Of a DNA stretch of 64,000 nt, positions 10,899-18,659 are shown in pieces. Position numbers and translations under genes: made by a program. The stretch covers positions 1-64,000 of the forward strand of contig BROG01000407.1 of the NCBI GenBank assembly GCA_030159075.1, in the 5' to 3' direction. This DNA comes from Atrina japonica (taxonomy: Eukaryota; Mollusca; Bivalvia; Pterioida; Pinnidae). The notes below the pieces were generated by a model. The model ran no database searches. It was given only the letters and a program-made list of their open reading frames with translations, and was not told where the DNA came from. Numbering within the stretch: the first letter of the stretch is position 1; every line of letters starts with the position of its first letter.

Positions 10899-12113
10899 TT
10901 AAGATATAACTTCTACGAAACGACCTTCTTCCATGTTGATCTGTCCGTCTTTGACGACGAAAATGTAAACGTCCAAGGGGCTGGTATCGCGTTCGGCTTT
11001 TCTCTCGATTCGGACGGAAACACCTTCGCTGATGTTTTGAAGCTTGCGACCCGTGCCGTGTAGATGATTTTCCGGCGTCGTGCGCAAGTCTAACCAGAGG
11101 CCAAAATGATCTTTGAGATAGTTTCCCAGACTCACTTCGCTCATGTCGAGTTCCTTGGCGACTGATTCTGTGATAGTTTTTCGATTCAAGGAAGCCGAGA
11201 AAAATTTTATAATTTCTTCGAAATGGTGATGGGGTCTCATTCCGGCGGAGAAGAATTGGTTCGGTTGTCCCCCGATGGTCGTTTCCACTTTAGTGATTCT
11301 AGGATTATAAAATTTATCCGGATCTTTTTTAGAAATATCCTTGAAGAGAAACAGAATACCCGTCAGAGAACGTGCGGGGGTGTTGATTTGATAATTGAAG
11401 ATGGAGTCCGATTTACTCATCGTCGTTTTGCGATATTGCAATATTTGGTTGAAGTAATAGACGTGGTTTTTCCCAAATACTCTCTGTTTCTTGGCATCGT
11501 CGGGGTCCGTCCTGATGACGTGTTTAGCATCGTTAAACGTTAACATGTATTCTAATCTATCTTGTAATCCCGCTTGATAAAAGGGTTCGCTCGTTTCCAA
11601 GATTTTGAAATCCAAGGGAATACAAAATCGATTCCCGAACGCCGCACCAATTTCGTAGTGTTCGCTACTGTCGAGCGGCAATTCATAGGCGATGGGGTTT
11701 GATCTTAGTTGATTTAGATCATTAGTCTGTATTCCCTGATAGACCATATTACGCCGTTCTAGTTTCCAAAGATCGTTATAGACTAAAAATTTATCGGCAT
11801 CGTCGATGGTTTGGACGGTATTTCCCGAAATCACTACGATTTTTTTGACGATGTTACGTCCCAAATTATTATAAACCCTCGTTTTAGAGAGATCGCCACC
11901 ATCTATATTGACTTCCATATTGAAGCATAGTCTCGTTCTTCTGGGAACGATGACGTCGTTTTCGCTCAAATTGGGAAAACGAACCGACAACGTTTGGTTT
12001 TCTTCGATACTCGAGGGATTATGGGAAACGGCGACCGTTTGGCGAATACCCTTCACACCGAAGGGAGTGCGCAATTTTCTATCGGGATTGAGAATGTGTT
12101 CGTAATTCATCAT
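10899..12113 (-). CDS. Major capsid protein, double jelly-roll (hexon-like)
   Basis: 404 residues, intact. It resembles the widespread Polinton/adintovirus major capsid family. Recognisable conserved stretches include VPRRTRLCFNMEV and NNLGRNIVKKIVV near the N-terminus, IDDADKFLVYNDLW, FGNRFCIPLDF, YMLTFNDAKHVI, the LTGILFLFKD region, FYNPRITKVETTI-G-PNQFFSAGMRP, and a C-terminal block with LWLDLRTT and LHGTGRKLQNISEG. The family forms trimers with two jelly rolls per subunit that build an icosahedral shell. It starts MMNYEH; either Met could be used. It is head-to-head with the acidic/coiled-coil gene across a 41-bp AT-rich spacer and is followed by the ATPase. A homologue is at 58864-60167. 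Confidence 0.88.
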   Translation of the reverse strand: MMNYEHILNPDRKLRTPFGVKGIRQTVAVSHNPSSIEENQTLSVRFPNLSENDVIVPRRTRLCFNMEVNIDGGDLSKTRVYNNLGRNIVKKIVVISGNTVQTIDDADKFLVYNDLWKLERRNMVYQGIQTNDLNQLRSNPIAYELPLDSSEHYEIGAAFGNRFCIPLDFKILETSEPFYQAGLQDRLEYMLTFNDAKHVIRTDPDDAKKQRVFGKNHVYYFNQILQYRKTTMSKSDSIFNYQINTPARSLTGILFLFKDISKKDPDKFYNPRITKVETTIGGQPNQFFSAGMRPHHHFEEIIKFFSASLNRKTITESVAKELDMSEVSLGNYLKDHFGLWLDLRTTPENHLHGTGRKLQNISEGVSVRIERKAERDTSPLDVYIFVVKDGQINMEEGRFVEVIS

Positions 12114-12154
12114 CTTTTTAATTATGCAATAAAAAAATTTAAATCGTTTTAAAA
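12114..12154. promoter_or_regulatory. Compact bidirectional promoter region
   Basis: 41 bp between the divergent starts of the capsid (-) and acidic/coiled-coil (+) genes. The block ATAAAAAAATTTAAATCGTTTT is nearly repeated at 60168-60217 in the second Polinton, where the flanking proteins have diverged in base composition, so it is probably functional. Confidence 0.5.
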
Positions 12155-13403
12155 ATGACAGAGTACAAGAATCTGACGTACGACGACAAGGGTGATACGA
12201 TCGATAATCCGCTGTTCGAGGATGAGGGTGATACGACTTACGATGATAATACGGTTTACAATGATAATAGGGAAGGTCCTAATTGGAGCCGTGGAGAAGA
12301 TGTGCCATCCGAAATAGAGGCTAATGACTTAGCGTCCGAAGAAGATACTGCGGCATTAGTGGAGAAATAGAAAAGTGAAAGATCTGAATTTGGTATTAAA
12401 GCGTCTTACGAATTTAAATCATCGAAACAAGGTGATTTATGGGTAAAATGGGGGTGGAATGGGTAAGATTAACACGTATAAATAGGCGCGGTTTTTATGT
12501 GGTCTCGCATTTTAAGAGTAATTTTCGTAGAGCAATGGGTATGGAGGAGGAAATTCCTGTACAAGAACTCCAAGAAACATTATTTTTTATTAATGAAATA
12601 GAGGAAGATATAGAAATGAAGGTTTTTAAAAGCGACGAAACGCAAGTAAAACAGTTAGACAACCGCCTAACAGAACTATCGGATTGTATACACGTCCTCG
12701 TCGATGCATCGACGCAAGCGGATGTACTACCCTTGAGAGACCTGCTGGGCTTGGATAAAGAGTTGCAAACCTTTAAAGGTTCAATAGCCCTTCAAGAACC
12801 CAGAAAAGCAGAATTAGAACGAACGTTGTCGCAATGGAAAACTGACCTCGAAAACAACCCCGACGACAGAGAACGCATCGGGAAAGAGATCACCAAAACC
12901 CAAGAACTAATAGATGCCACGAACGATAGTATTGATAATCTAAATGAGGAGTTAAAATCTCGACTGACCACCGTAAAAGAACCGATCGAGGAGCTGCTCG
13001 CCAACGAGACATCGTTGAGAGAGAGAGAATCGCCAAACTGTTCAGAGAACAAGGCATCACCATTTTTAGCGTCTTGACCGCCATTGGAATGACCGTCGCG
13101 TTTTTGGTCGAATTGTTGATACCGGACGTCACACCGATTAAACCGCCATCACCTCCTCCAAACAAAGAGGGTGGATTACAGGAATGGCTCAAGAAACAGC
13201 TAGATTCGGTCGGAAAACTGCTCGCGAAATTGGCAGCCAAATTCGGCGAAGCGTTACCGGGTATATTAGGCTCCATCCTTTCTTGGATCTTATCGACGCT
13301 TGGCAATACCGCCATTTGGTTGGGAGAACATCTGTGGGTATTGGGTATGGTCGTCGTCGGTTGTTTGTTAACGAAACTCGACGAAGAGAAGAAAAGAAAA
13401 TAA
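12155..13403 (+). CDS. Acidic N-terminus, coiled-coil and membrane-spanning structural protein (broken)
   Basis: Three open pieces form one gene by comparison with 60218-61494: 12155-12370 (71 codons, very acidic), 12439-13077 (coiled-coil, with heptad-like stretches around ELERTLSQWKTDLENNPDD), and 13074-13403. The last piece has a proline-rich hinge (IKPPSPPPNKEGG), a glycine- and leucine-rich segment (LPGILGSILSWILSTLG) and a second hydrophobic span before a basic tail. A stop at 12368-12370 and a frameshift in a GA-repeat near 13020 separate them. No known enzyme motif. Position between capsid and minor-capsid genes, with membrane-active sequence, suggests a virion-internal or membrane-penetration protein; this is inference. 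The 3' end overlaps the opposite gene by 36 bp. Confidence 0.6.
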
Positions 13404-14434
13404 CGATAGAGCGAAAATGGCAGTCTTTTGACTTTCGTGATCGTCTTGTTTTTGTGGTTGTTTAGGCGGTGGTTTGATCTGTTTAGGTGGTGATGGTTTA
13501 ATCTGTTTAGGAGGTGATGGTTTAATCTGTTGGGTGAACGTCTTCGCGTAAGGTCGACGTTCGTTCCCGGTTTTGTCTTTTCGGGCGCGATCAAGATTTC
13601 GTTATTATAATTGACGATATTTTTATCGATTTTCAGCTCCATGTTGCTGGGTAGCATGTAAAGCCCTGGATGGATGACAAAATCGAGTTTGGAATTTGCA
13701 TATCTTAGACAATTTTCGTAGCGTGAAATATCGGCGGGTAAATCGAGCGGTCTGTTAATCGCATCTTCGACGTTGACTAAAAATTGTTTTTGCGCGTCGA
13801 GCGAGGTGGCGCCGGCGTCCACGATCGAGGCCCTCGTTTGCCCTTGGGCACCCAAAACCGCCCAGGCTAAAACGCGAATGGACGCGTCCAATCTGGCCAG
13901 ACCCGGAAGCGTGAATCCCTCCGAGCTGTTCGCGATGAACGTGGACCATTTCGTGTTATACTTTCCGAAGATGGTTCCCTTGATTTTCCAATCCGTGTCG
14001 ACTGACACCCCGAATTCGCGACAGATTCGTTCGTACGCCGAAACGTCTATGGTGTTTGTGTAGTGATTGAAATCGGAATCGCTGGGCAAGGGGACGGATA
14101 TTTCCTTCAAGATCCTTCTGATTTGATAGTAAACGTGAAATTGAAAGAACGATTTCGACAGTTTGTCGTTCCCCATTCCCAATGTCACGCCGCATCCGGT
14201 CGTGGCACACCACACCGCGAAATTTAACTGGTTCTACCAGAAACCTCCCGTTACGGAATGCTGATACCACCGGTGTAATATGGTGTAATAGTTGGAAGTT
14301 CCGTCTTCGAAGACGTTCGGGTTGTTATACTTGACGAAAATATTCTCGAACGACGCGCGAAACTGTTTAGTCGTATTGACGTAGATGTCGAAAGACGACA
14401 AATCCAAATCCTCCCTGTATTCGTAAACATTCAT
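13368..14434 (-). CDS. Conserved Polinton protein with WCATTGCG motif, Pro-rich linker and C-terminal membrane anchor (broken)
   Basis: It starts at 14434 with MNVYEYREDLDLSSFDIYV. After 66 codons an in-frame TAG (14234-14236) occurs immediately before NQLNFAVWCATTGCGV; the same frame then stays open. The body (to about 13600) contains STFI and LPGLARLDASIRVLAWAVLGAQG. Near 13555 the frame shifts; in the other frame there are three KQIKPSPP-type repeats, then a hydrophobic stretch and a stop at 13368. Domain order: N-terminal arm, globular body, Pro/Lys repeat linker, membrane anchor. A likely virion protein, function unknown. It diverges from the minor-capsid gene across 35 bp. The homologue at 61459-62595 carries a TAG at the same place. 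Confidence 0.6.
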
Positions 14435-14469
14435 CTTTTATTTAAAAAATAAAATTGTTATAAAAAAAC
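14435..14469. promoter_or_regulatory. Compact bidirectional promoter region
   Basis: 35 bp of nearly pure A/T between divergent start codons (14434 - and 14470 +). The equivalent spacer in the second Polinton (62596-62639) is 44 bp and also AT-only apart from a few bases, despite GC-rich flanking genes. Confidence 0.45.
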
Positions 14470-15161
14470 ATGTTTCATCTCGTGACGAAAATCGGTAAAC
14501 CTGTGACACTATCTCTATACTTCGACAACGCGAACGACGAGTGGCGCGTGGGAGTAAAGTCCGTTCATTTTTGGAATGGTCTGTACAATATAAAAAAAGA
14601 CGTCGAGATATATTACGGCAAGGAGGGCGCGGAAAAAAAAAAGAAAGTTCATTACGTGCACGTCGGATCGTACACGTTCAACGACATACGGCGAATTCTC
14701 GTTAGATATTTCGAGAAAGCAGTATTGGACAAAAACACGATGAGATTAAGACTCGATGGTAAAAGCGATGTTAAAGTGTCTATGGCGGTGGAGATTCCGC
14801 TGGAATTCAACAAGATTCTCGGAATCGGCAAAAACGTTTCTCTCGTCGGGACCATCAACCCGACAAATAGCATAAACCTGCAACCGGTGGAATTACTTAA
14901 TGTTTCATCTCAAAGAACTTGCCGGGGGGAGACATTTCGAAGACGGGCGACCGAACGACGTCGTCAAATCCCTGCCGTGTCCCAACTTGAATTTTCCGAG
15001 TTGTATGTTGAAAACGTCGAAAACCTACCCCCATTTTTTTAAAGTTGAAACGCGATCGCATCACGGAATTAACGATAGACCTAAAAGACGAAAACGGAGA
15101 ACTCGTCGACAATCACGGTCACCCCGTTCACGTGCTCTTAGAGTTTAAGAAAATTATTTAG
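14470..15161 (+). CDS. Minor capsid (penton-like) protein candidate, frameshifted
   Basis: About 230 residues once breaks are allowed for. The N-terminal part is beta-rich, with WRVGVKSVHFWNGLYNI and GSYTFNDIRRILVRYF, a pattern common to a conserved Polinton protein thought to be the single-jelly-roll penton. The intact frame ends at 15042, but the last ~25 codons are out of frame. The family C-terminus, including DNHGHPVHVLLEFKK, reads in another frame to a TAG at 15159-15161. Breaks are near 14915 (by a run of G) and near 15040 (by a T run). The copy at 62640-63306 has the same ending. The penton role is inference from fold pattern, size and neighbourhood. Confidence 0.6.
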
Positions 15162-15168
15162 AAATAAT
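15153..15168. terminator. Small hairpin over the minor-capsid stop codon
   Basis: ATTATT/AATAAT stem with the loop TAGA holding the stop codon. It may be a transcript-end signal like those at convergent gene ends, but the sequence is AT-rich and the second Polinton lacks it here. Confidence 0.25.
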
Positions 15169-15176
15169 AAAAAAGG

Positions 15177-15573
15177 ATGGCTATGTCGGGATTCTATCAC
15201 GAAGACTTAGAAAGGGAAGAAATGGCTGCAGAACTTTTGGAAGACTTTAAAGAAGATATCAACAACTTGATTAAAACTCGTCGCATCATGAACACGTTCC
15301 AATTCGACGTGAATAAAAACGGAAGATTCAGACCACCGCTGGGCATGAAGATATTATTCGACGGTCAAGTCTTTCGTCTCGGACTCTTGGGGGGAATTAA
15401 ACGTGACGTTAATCTTGAACGATGTCGAACACAAAACCCTTCAAACGAAAAACGGCGACGTCGTAACGTTGAATCCTCCATTACGGGTGGAATCGGGCGA
15501 CGTTCTAAATTTTGGAGTGAATAAGGGATCGAAATCGGGGACCATCAACGGCGTCGTCGTAGTAGACATTTAA
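15177..15573 (+). CDS. Conserved Polinton beta-rich protein, frameshifted
   Basis: The frame is intact to about 15390, with an acidic helical N-terminus (LEREEMAAELLEDFKEDINN) followed by RPPLGMKILFDGQVFRLGLLG. It then shifts, near GGGGGG/AATT at about 15390. The other frame continues with NPPLRVESGDVLNFGVNKGS and ends at 15571-15573. The second copy (63320-63740) keeps both halves. No enzyme motif; beta-rich with a small N-terminal helix, it could be a minor virion component or spike. It is 15 bp downstream of the minor-capsid stop, in the same direction. Confidence 0.55.
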
Positions 15574-15598
15574 AAAATTTTCGAGTATAAAAAAAGAG

Positions 15599-16117
15599 AT
15601 GAGTAAAAACGAATTATATCCGACGTTAGAACCCGATCCGCAACAATATCGTTTAAAACGAATCGGCGAGATCGAACAGACGTTTCTTCGAGAGATCGAA
15701 ACGCGGAAGAGCATGCATAAAAAGTATAAACGAACGGTGAATACCGCAGACGGCGTTGACGCGGCTCTCATCTCGGGACTACCTCTCCAAATTGTAGCCC
15801 TGACCGTGGGTTCGGTGGGGTTGGCCATGAAAGGGGTAAGACGATTACTGCTGAGAAAATCGGAAAAACACCTCAAGATCACCAAACTCGCGGAGAGTAA
15901 ACTTAATTCGATATCGGATCTGGTGAGTCGAGCGCTCGAGGATGGGAAAATCTCGGACGAAGAATTTGTCATCGTATCCCACGAGTTGACCAAGTATCGC
16001 GAGATGAAAGATAAACTCTATTCTACCCACAAGGTCCAAAAAAAGGAGGTGGACAAAGAGACGGAGGATTTACGCAAGCAGCTCCTAGACCTCGTAAACA
16101 AATCCACTTCGCGATAA
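15599..16117 (+). CDS. Conserved Polinton coiled-coil membrane protein
   Basis: 172 residues, intact. It begins with LYPTLEPDPQQYRLKRI, then a helical EIEQTFLREIETRKSMHKKYKR stretch, a hydrophobic segment (GLPLQIVALTVGSVGLAM, about residues 60-77), and long charged helices to the end. This layout (short PTL motif, coiled coil, hairpin-like hydrophobic part, coiled coil) is recurrent in animal Polintons, always of unknown function. It follows the previous gene by 25 bp. The beginning of the homologue is at 63766-64000. Confidence 0.65.
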   Translation: MSKNELYPTLEPDPQQYRLKRIGEIEQTFLREIETRKSMHKKYKRTVNTADGVDAALISGLPLQIVALTVGSVGLAMKGVRRLLLRKSEKHLKITKLAESKLNSISDLVSRALEDGKISDEEFVIVSHELTKYREMKDKLYSTHKVQKKEVDKETEDLRKQLLDLVNKSTSR

Positions 16118-16136
16118 CTATAGATTTTTAAATAAA

Positions 16137-16289
16137 ATGAAACGTTTTACCGAGATATTACTGTTCGTGTTGCTGTCATTTATCGTTTTATGGATTTTGT
16201 TAATATTATCCGCGATATTATATATTTTACGCTTAGAACGTTATCGCATAACGGAAAAATGGTTAAGAAAAATTTTGCTGTCTTTATAA
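16137..16289 (+). CDS. Small single-span membrane protein (50 aa)
   Basis: An open frame of 50 codons: a short N-terminus, one long hydrophobic segment (LLFVLLSFIVLWILLILSAI, about residues 8-27) and a basic C-terminus. It is spaced like its neighbours (19 bp after the previous stop, 24 bp before the next start), which supports it being real. Function unknown; a small virion or viroporin-like membrane protein is possible. Confidence 0.55.
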   Translation: MKRFTEILLFVLLSFIVLWILLILSAILYILRLERYRITEKWLRKILLSL

Positions 16290-16313
16290 AAAAAATGTAT
16301 CTATATTAAAAAC

Positions 16314-16781
16314 ATGAATGTAGATGATGTATTAGCGAATGATATACCCGGCAAGGATATATCTACCAAAGACAGATTATCGGTCATCGTCAGTTCCGGA
16401 CGTGCGCGTCATTTTCTAGGAAAAGACGTGACTTCTTCCGAATTGGAAAAAATGAACGACAAGGAGATCGAAACCATGAGTCGTCTGTTAGACTCTCGAT
16501 TCGGTATGCGCATGACTAAATCGATAGCAAATTCCCTCATCTATCTGTATTCGCAAGGACTTAAACATTTTTTCGATCTCAAAGACGAGCCCAAACTGAT
16601 CGAGGAATTGAACGAAGACCCCTTCTTGGACAATGCCATCTGCGAAATATGTTGTAGTTTATATTACAAATACGGATCGGTATTAGCACCTCTCAGTGTA
16701 ACCGCCATTTCTAGTCGTCACATTGTTGGATTTAAAAAATCTGACGTTATAGAAAAACACGATGAAATCCGGAGGAATTAA
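16314..16781 (+). CDS. Conserved helical Polinton protein, function unknown
   Basis: 155 residues, intact, mostly helical. Conserved-looking segments: FGMRMTKSIANSLIYLYSQG (about 62-81), LNEDPFLDNAICEICCSLYY (about 99-118), and LAPLSVTAISSRH near the end. Similar proteins recur in animal Polintons between the capsid block and integrase. No catalytic or metal-binding pattern convinces; the CEICC cluster may be structural. Confidence 0.6.
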   Translation: MNVDDVLANDIPGKDISTKDRLSVIVSSGRARHFLGKDVTSSELEKMNDKEIETMSRLLDSRFGMRMTKSIANSLIYLYSQGLKHFFDLKDEPKLIEELNEDPFLDNAICEICCSLYYKYGSVLAPLSVTAISSRHIVGFKKSDVIEKHDEIRRN

Positions 16782-16789
16782 TATACAAG

Positions 16790-17086
16790 ATGGAAATAAA
16801 GAAGAAGAATCCAAAACGTCAGGAAGCGGGGAAGAAGGGTGCCAAACGTAGATGGAGTAACAATGCTAATAGCAACGATAGCAATGCTAATACCAATGCT
16901 AATAGCAACGATAGCAATGCTATTAACAACGATAGCTGGAAATGGCTAGCGGGCGGACTCGCGGTTGTTGGATTTCTGGTCTACATAAAACCAAAACCCA
17001 AAGTAATTCCAGCCCCAGTAATTCCACCAGAACCCAAAGTAATTCAACCCATTCCACCAAAACCCAACGCTCGTGAAATGTTATAA
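16790..17086 (+). CDS. Basic, Asn/Ser-repeat, membrane-anchored protein
   Basis: 98 residues. Order: very basic N-terminus (KKKNPKRQEAGKKGAKRRW), a low-complexity Asn-Ser-Asp repeat (about 25-48), one membrane span (WLAGGLAVVGFLVYI, about 51-65) and a Pro-Lys repeat tail (KPKPKVIPAPVIPPEPK). It starts 8 bp after the previous stop. The basic end could bind DNA inside a membrane-bearing particle, but that is a guess. The repeats suggest fast length evolution. Confidence 0.55.
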   Translation: MEIKKKNPKRQEAGKKGAKRRWSNNANSNDSNANTNANSNDSNAINNDSWKWLAGGLAVVGFLVYIKPKPKVIPAPVIPPEPKVIQPIPPKPNAREML

Positions 17087-17112
17087 ATAATTTTCTCTCT
17101 TATTAAAAAAGA

Positions 17113-17337
17113 ATGAGTGAAAAAGATTTGGTAAACACCGCGTATCACGCCGCCGTCAATACGGGAATTGCTATCGGATACGCGCAACTCTCCAAGAAAT
17201 TTTTAAAGATGCCGGTGCCCAAGATGGATTTAGATCCGAAGGATTTCAGGATGATCCTTCTCGAGTTTGCTCTCGCCAATTACACCAAGGACATGTTGGT
17301 AAAAAAGGGAATCATTCCCGCCGATATCATGAAATAA
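17113..17337 (+). CDS. Small conserved Polinton protein (74 aa)
   Basis: 74 residues, intact. MSEKDLVNTAYHAAVNTGIA opens the protein, a mildly hydrophobic helix, followed by PVPKMDLDPKDF and a second helix ending TKDMLVKKGIIPADIMK. The pattern recurs in animal Polintons just upstream of the next gene and integrase. Two hydrophobic helices suggest membrane association. Function unknown. Confidence 0.6.
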   Translation: MSEKDLVNTAYHAAVNTGIAIGYAQLSKKFLKMPVPKMDLDPKDFRMILLEFALANYTKDMLVKKGIIPADIMK

Positions 17338-17355
17338 AATAAAACCTCTATTAAA

Positions 17356-17754
17356 ATGGCAACGATAGCGATGATGGTAGGTGGCGCATTGGTCAACGCC
17401 TTGGCGTTTTCTGGATCGCAATTTTTATTTTCGAATCACGACGAGCAAAAAAGACACCACGAAGCGATGGAAAAACTGATCAAGGCCAGAGACGAATGGA
17501 ATCACAAACGTACGAAACGATTAGAGTTTTTAAAAGAGAGATTGAAAAAAGAAGGACACGCATTATACACCTATAAAGAAGTGGATGCCGCCATGTCTCT
17601 ATACTCGCAGATGATGGGAGAAGAGGAGATGTCTCCCGAACCGAAATTGAGCGATTTTTATCAGCCCTCCGAAGAGCAAAAAGATAAAGAAATCCTCTTC
17701 GTGTTGATAGGAACGGGGTTAGTGTTTTATGGCGTAAAAATATATGTCGCATAA
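17356..17754 (+). CDS. Conserved Polinton protein with N- and C-terminal hydrophobic segments
   Basis: 132 residues, intact. Hydrophobic N-terminus (MATIAMMVGGALVNALAFSG), long charged helix (about 35-75, KLIKARDEWNHKRTKRLEFL), a PEPKLSDFYQPS segment, then a C-terminal membrane span (LFVLIGTGLVFYGVKIYV). It ends 6 bp before the integrase start. The same layout is found next to integrase in many animal Polintons. Role unknown; probably membrane-associated. Confidence 0.6.
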   Translation: MATIAMMVGGALVNALAFSGSQFLFSNHDEQKRHHEAMEKLIKARDEWNHKRTKRLEFLKERLKKEGHALYTYKEVDAAMSLYSQMMGEEEMSPEPKLSDFYQPSEEQKDKEILFVLIGTGLVFYGVKIYVA

Positions 17755-17760
17755 AGTAAA

Positions 17761-18630
17761 ATGGAAGAGATCTATTACAGTCGCTATTGGAAAGGAAAGG
17801 CGGCCATCAAGAAACTGGCCAAAGCGGCTAACGTCAGCGAAAAGGAAGCGTTCGATTTCCTGAAAAAACAAGACGTGTGGCAAATCTATCTACCCGCCCT
17901 CAAGAAAATCGTACGACCTAAATTCGAAAATGCAAAAGAAAACGACATTCACCAGGCCGATCTATTGTTTTTACCGCACGATAAGGTGGGTAGGAAAACG
18001 TACAAATACGCGTTAACGGTGGTAGACGTGGGTACTCGGTACAAAGAAGCGGAACCTTTAACGACCAAAGACAGTAAAGAAGTGGCCGACGCTTTCGAAA
18101 AAATTTACGAAAGACGGTTAGCGTTTCCAAAATTATTACAAGTCGATCCCGGTCGCGAATTCATGGGCGCCGTCTCCAAACTCATGTCTCGACACGACGC
18201 GAGAATAAGAAGGGGAAGAGTCGACGTTCATCGCGACCAAGCCATCGTCGAACGATTTAATAAAACGTTAGGCGAAAGACTTTTCAGTTATCAATACGAC
18301 AAAGAGATGACATCTAAGGATAGAAACAGAGAATGGGTGACACGGTTATCGGAAGTCGTGAAAGCGATCAACGACGAGACCAAACCCCCCGAAGCGATAA
18401 TACCTTCTACCGAAGTTCGATCACCCATAGATCCGTTTACTAAAGTTAGATATCTCTATCAACCCGGTGAGTTGGAAGGTGGAAAGCATAGAGCGACCGA
18501 TCCTATTTGGAGCGTGGACAAATACGACATCGATCGTCAATTTAGAATGCAGGGTATAGACGTCTATTACTTAAAAGAACCCGCTCCTCAGAGAAATTTC
18601 GTTCGAGAAGAGTTGATGGTGGTGGATTAA
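17761..18630 (+). CDS. Polinton integrase (retroviral-type DDE)
   Basis: 289 residues, intact. It joins element ends to host DNA. The core has the catalytic triad D67 (HQADLLF), D129 (QVDPGREF) and E164 (AIVERFNKTL), with 34 residues between the last two, as in retroviral and Polinton integrases. The N-terminus opens with YYSRYWKGKAAIKKLAKAA, the usual Polinton form without a visible HHCC zinc finger. The C-terminal third (about 230-289) has the small beta domain style of Polinton integrases. All three catalytic residues are present, so it is potentially functional. It converges on PolB; a perfect hairpin lies between the stops. Confidence 0.92.
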   Translation: MEEIYYSRYWKGKAAIKKLAKAANVSEKEAFDFLKKQDVWQIYLPALKKIVRPKFENAKENDIHQADLLFLPHDKVGRKTYKYALTVVDVGTRYKEAEPLTTKDSKEVADAFEKIYERRLAFPKLLQVDPGREFMGAVSKLMSRHDARIRRGRVDVHRDQAIVERFNKTLGERLFSYQYDKEMTSKDRNREWVTRLSEVVKAINDETKPPEAIIPSTEVRSPIDPFTKVRYLYQPGELEGGKHRATDPIWSVDKYDIDRQFRMQGIDVYYLKEPAPQRNFVREELMVVD

Positions 18631-18632
18631 TT

Positions 18633-18654
18633 TTATTATCTGTGTAGATAATAA
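18633..18654. terminator. Hairpin between convergent integrase and PolB genes
   Basis: Perfect 9-bp stem (TTATTATCT/AGATAATAA) with loop GTGT in the 29-bp spacer between the two stops. AATAAA occurs on both strands overlapping the stem, so it can act as a shared two-way polyadenylation site. Confidence 0.6.
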
Positions 18655-18659
18655 ATTGT

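Noticed and set aside
12792..14063. Long antisense open frames over the coiled-coil and WCATTGCG genes, including the minus-strand frame running on to 12890
   Set aside because: The second Polinton shows the minus-strand gene ends at the equivalent of 13368. The extension is an out-of-frame read-through into the opposite gene.
14200..14434. Use of GTG at 14215 as start of a separate gene
   Set aside because: A GTG start is unlikely in an animal element, and the frame is shared with the upstream segment starting MNVYEY; the TAG between them is treated as a finding instead.
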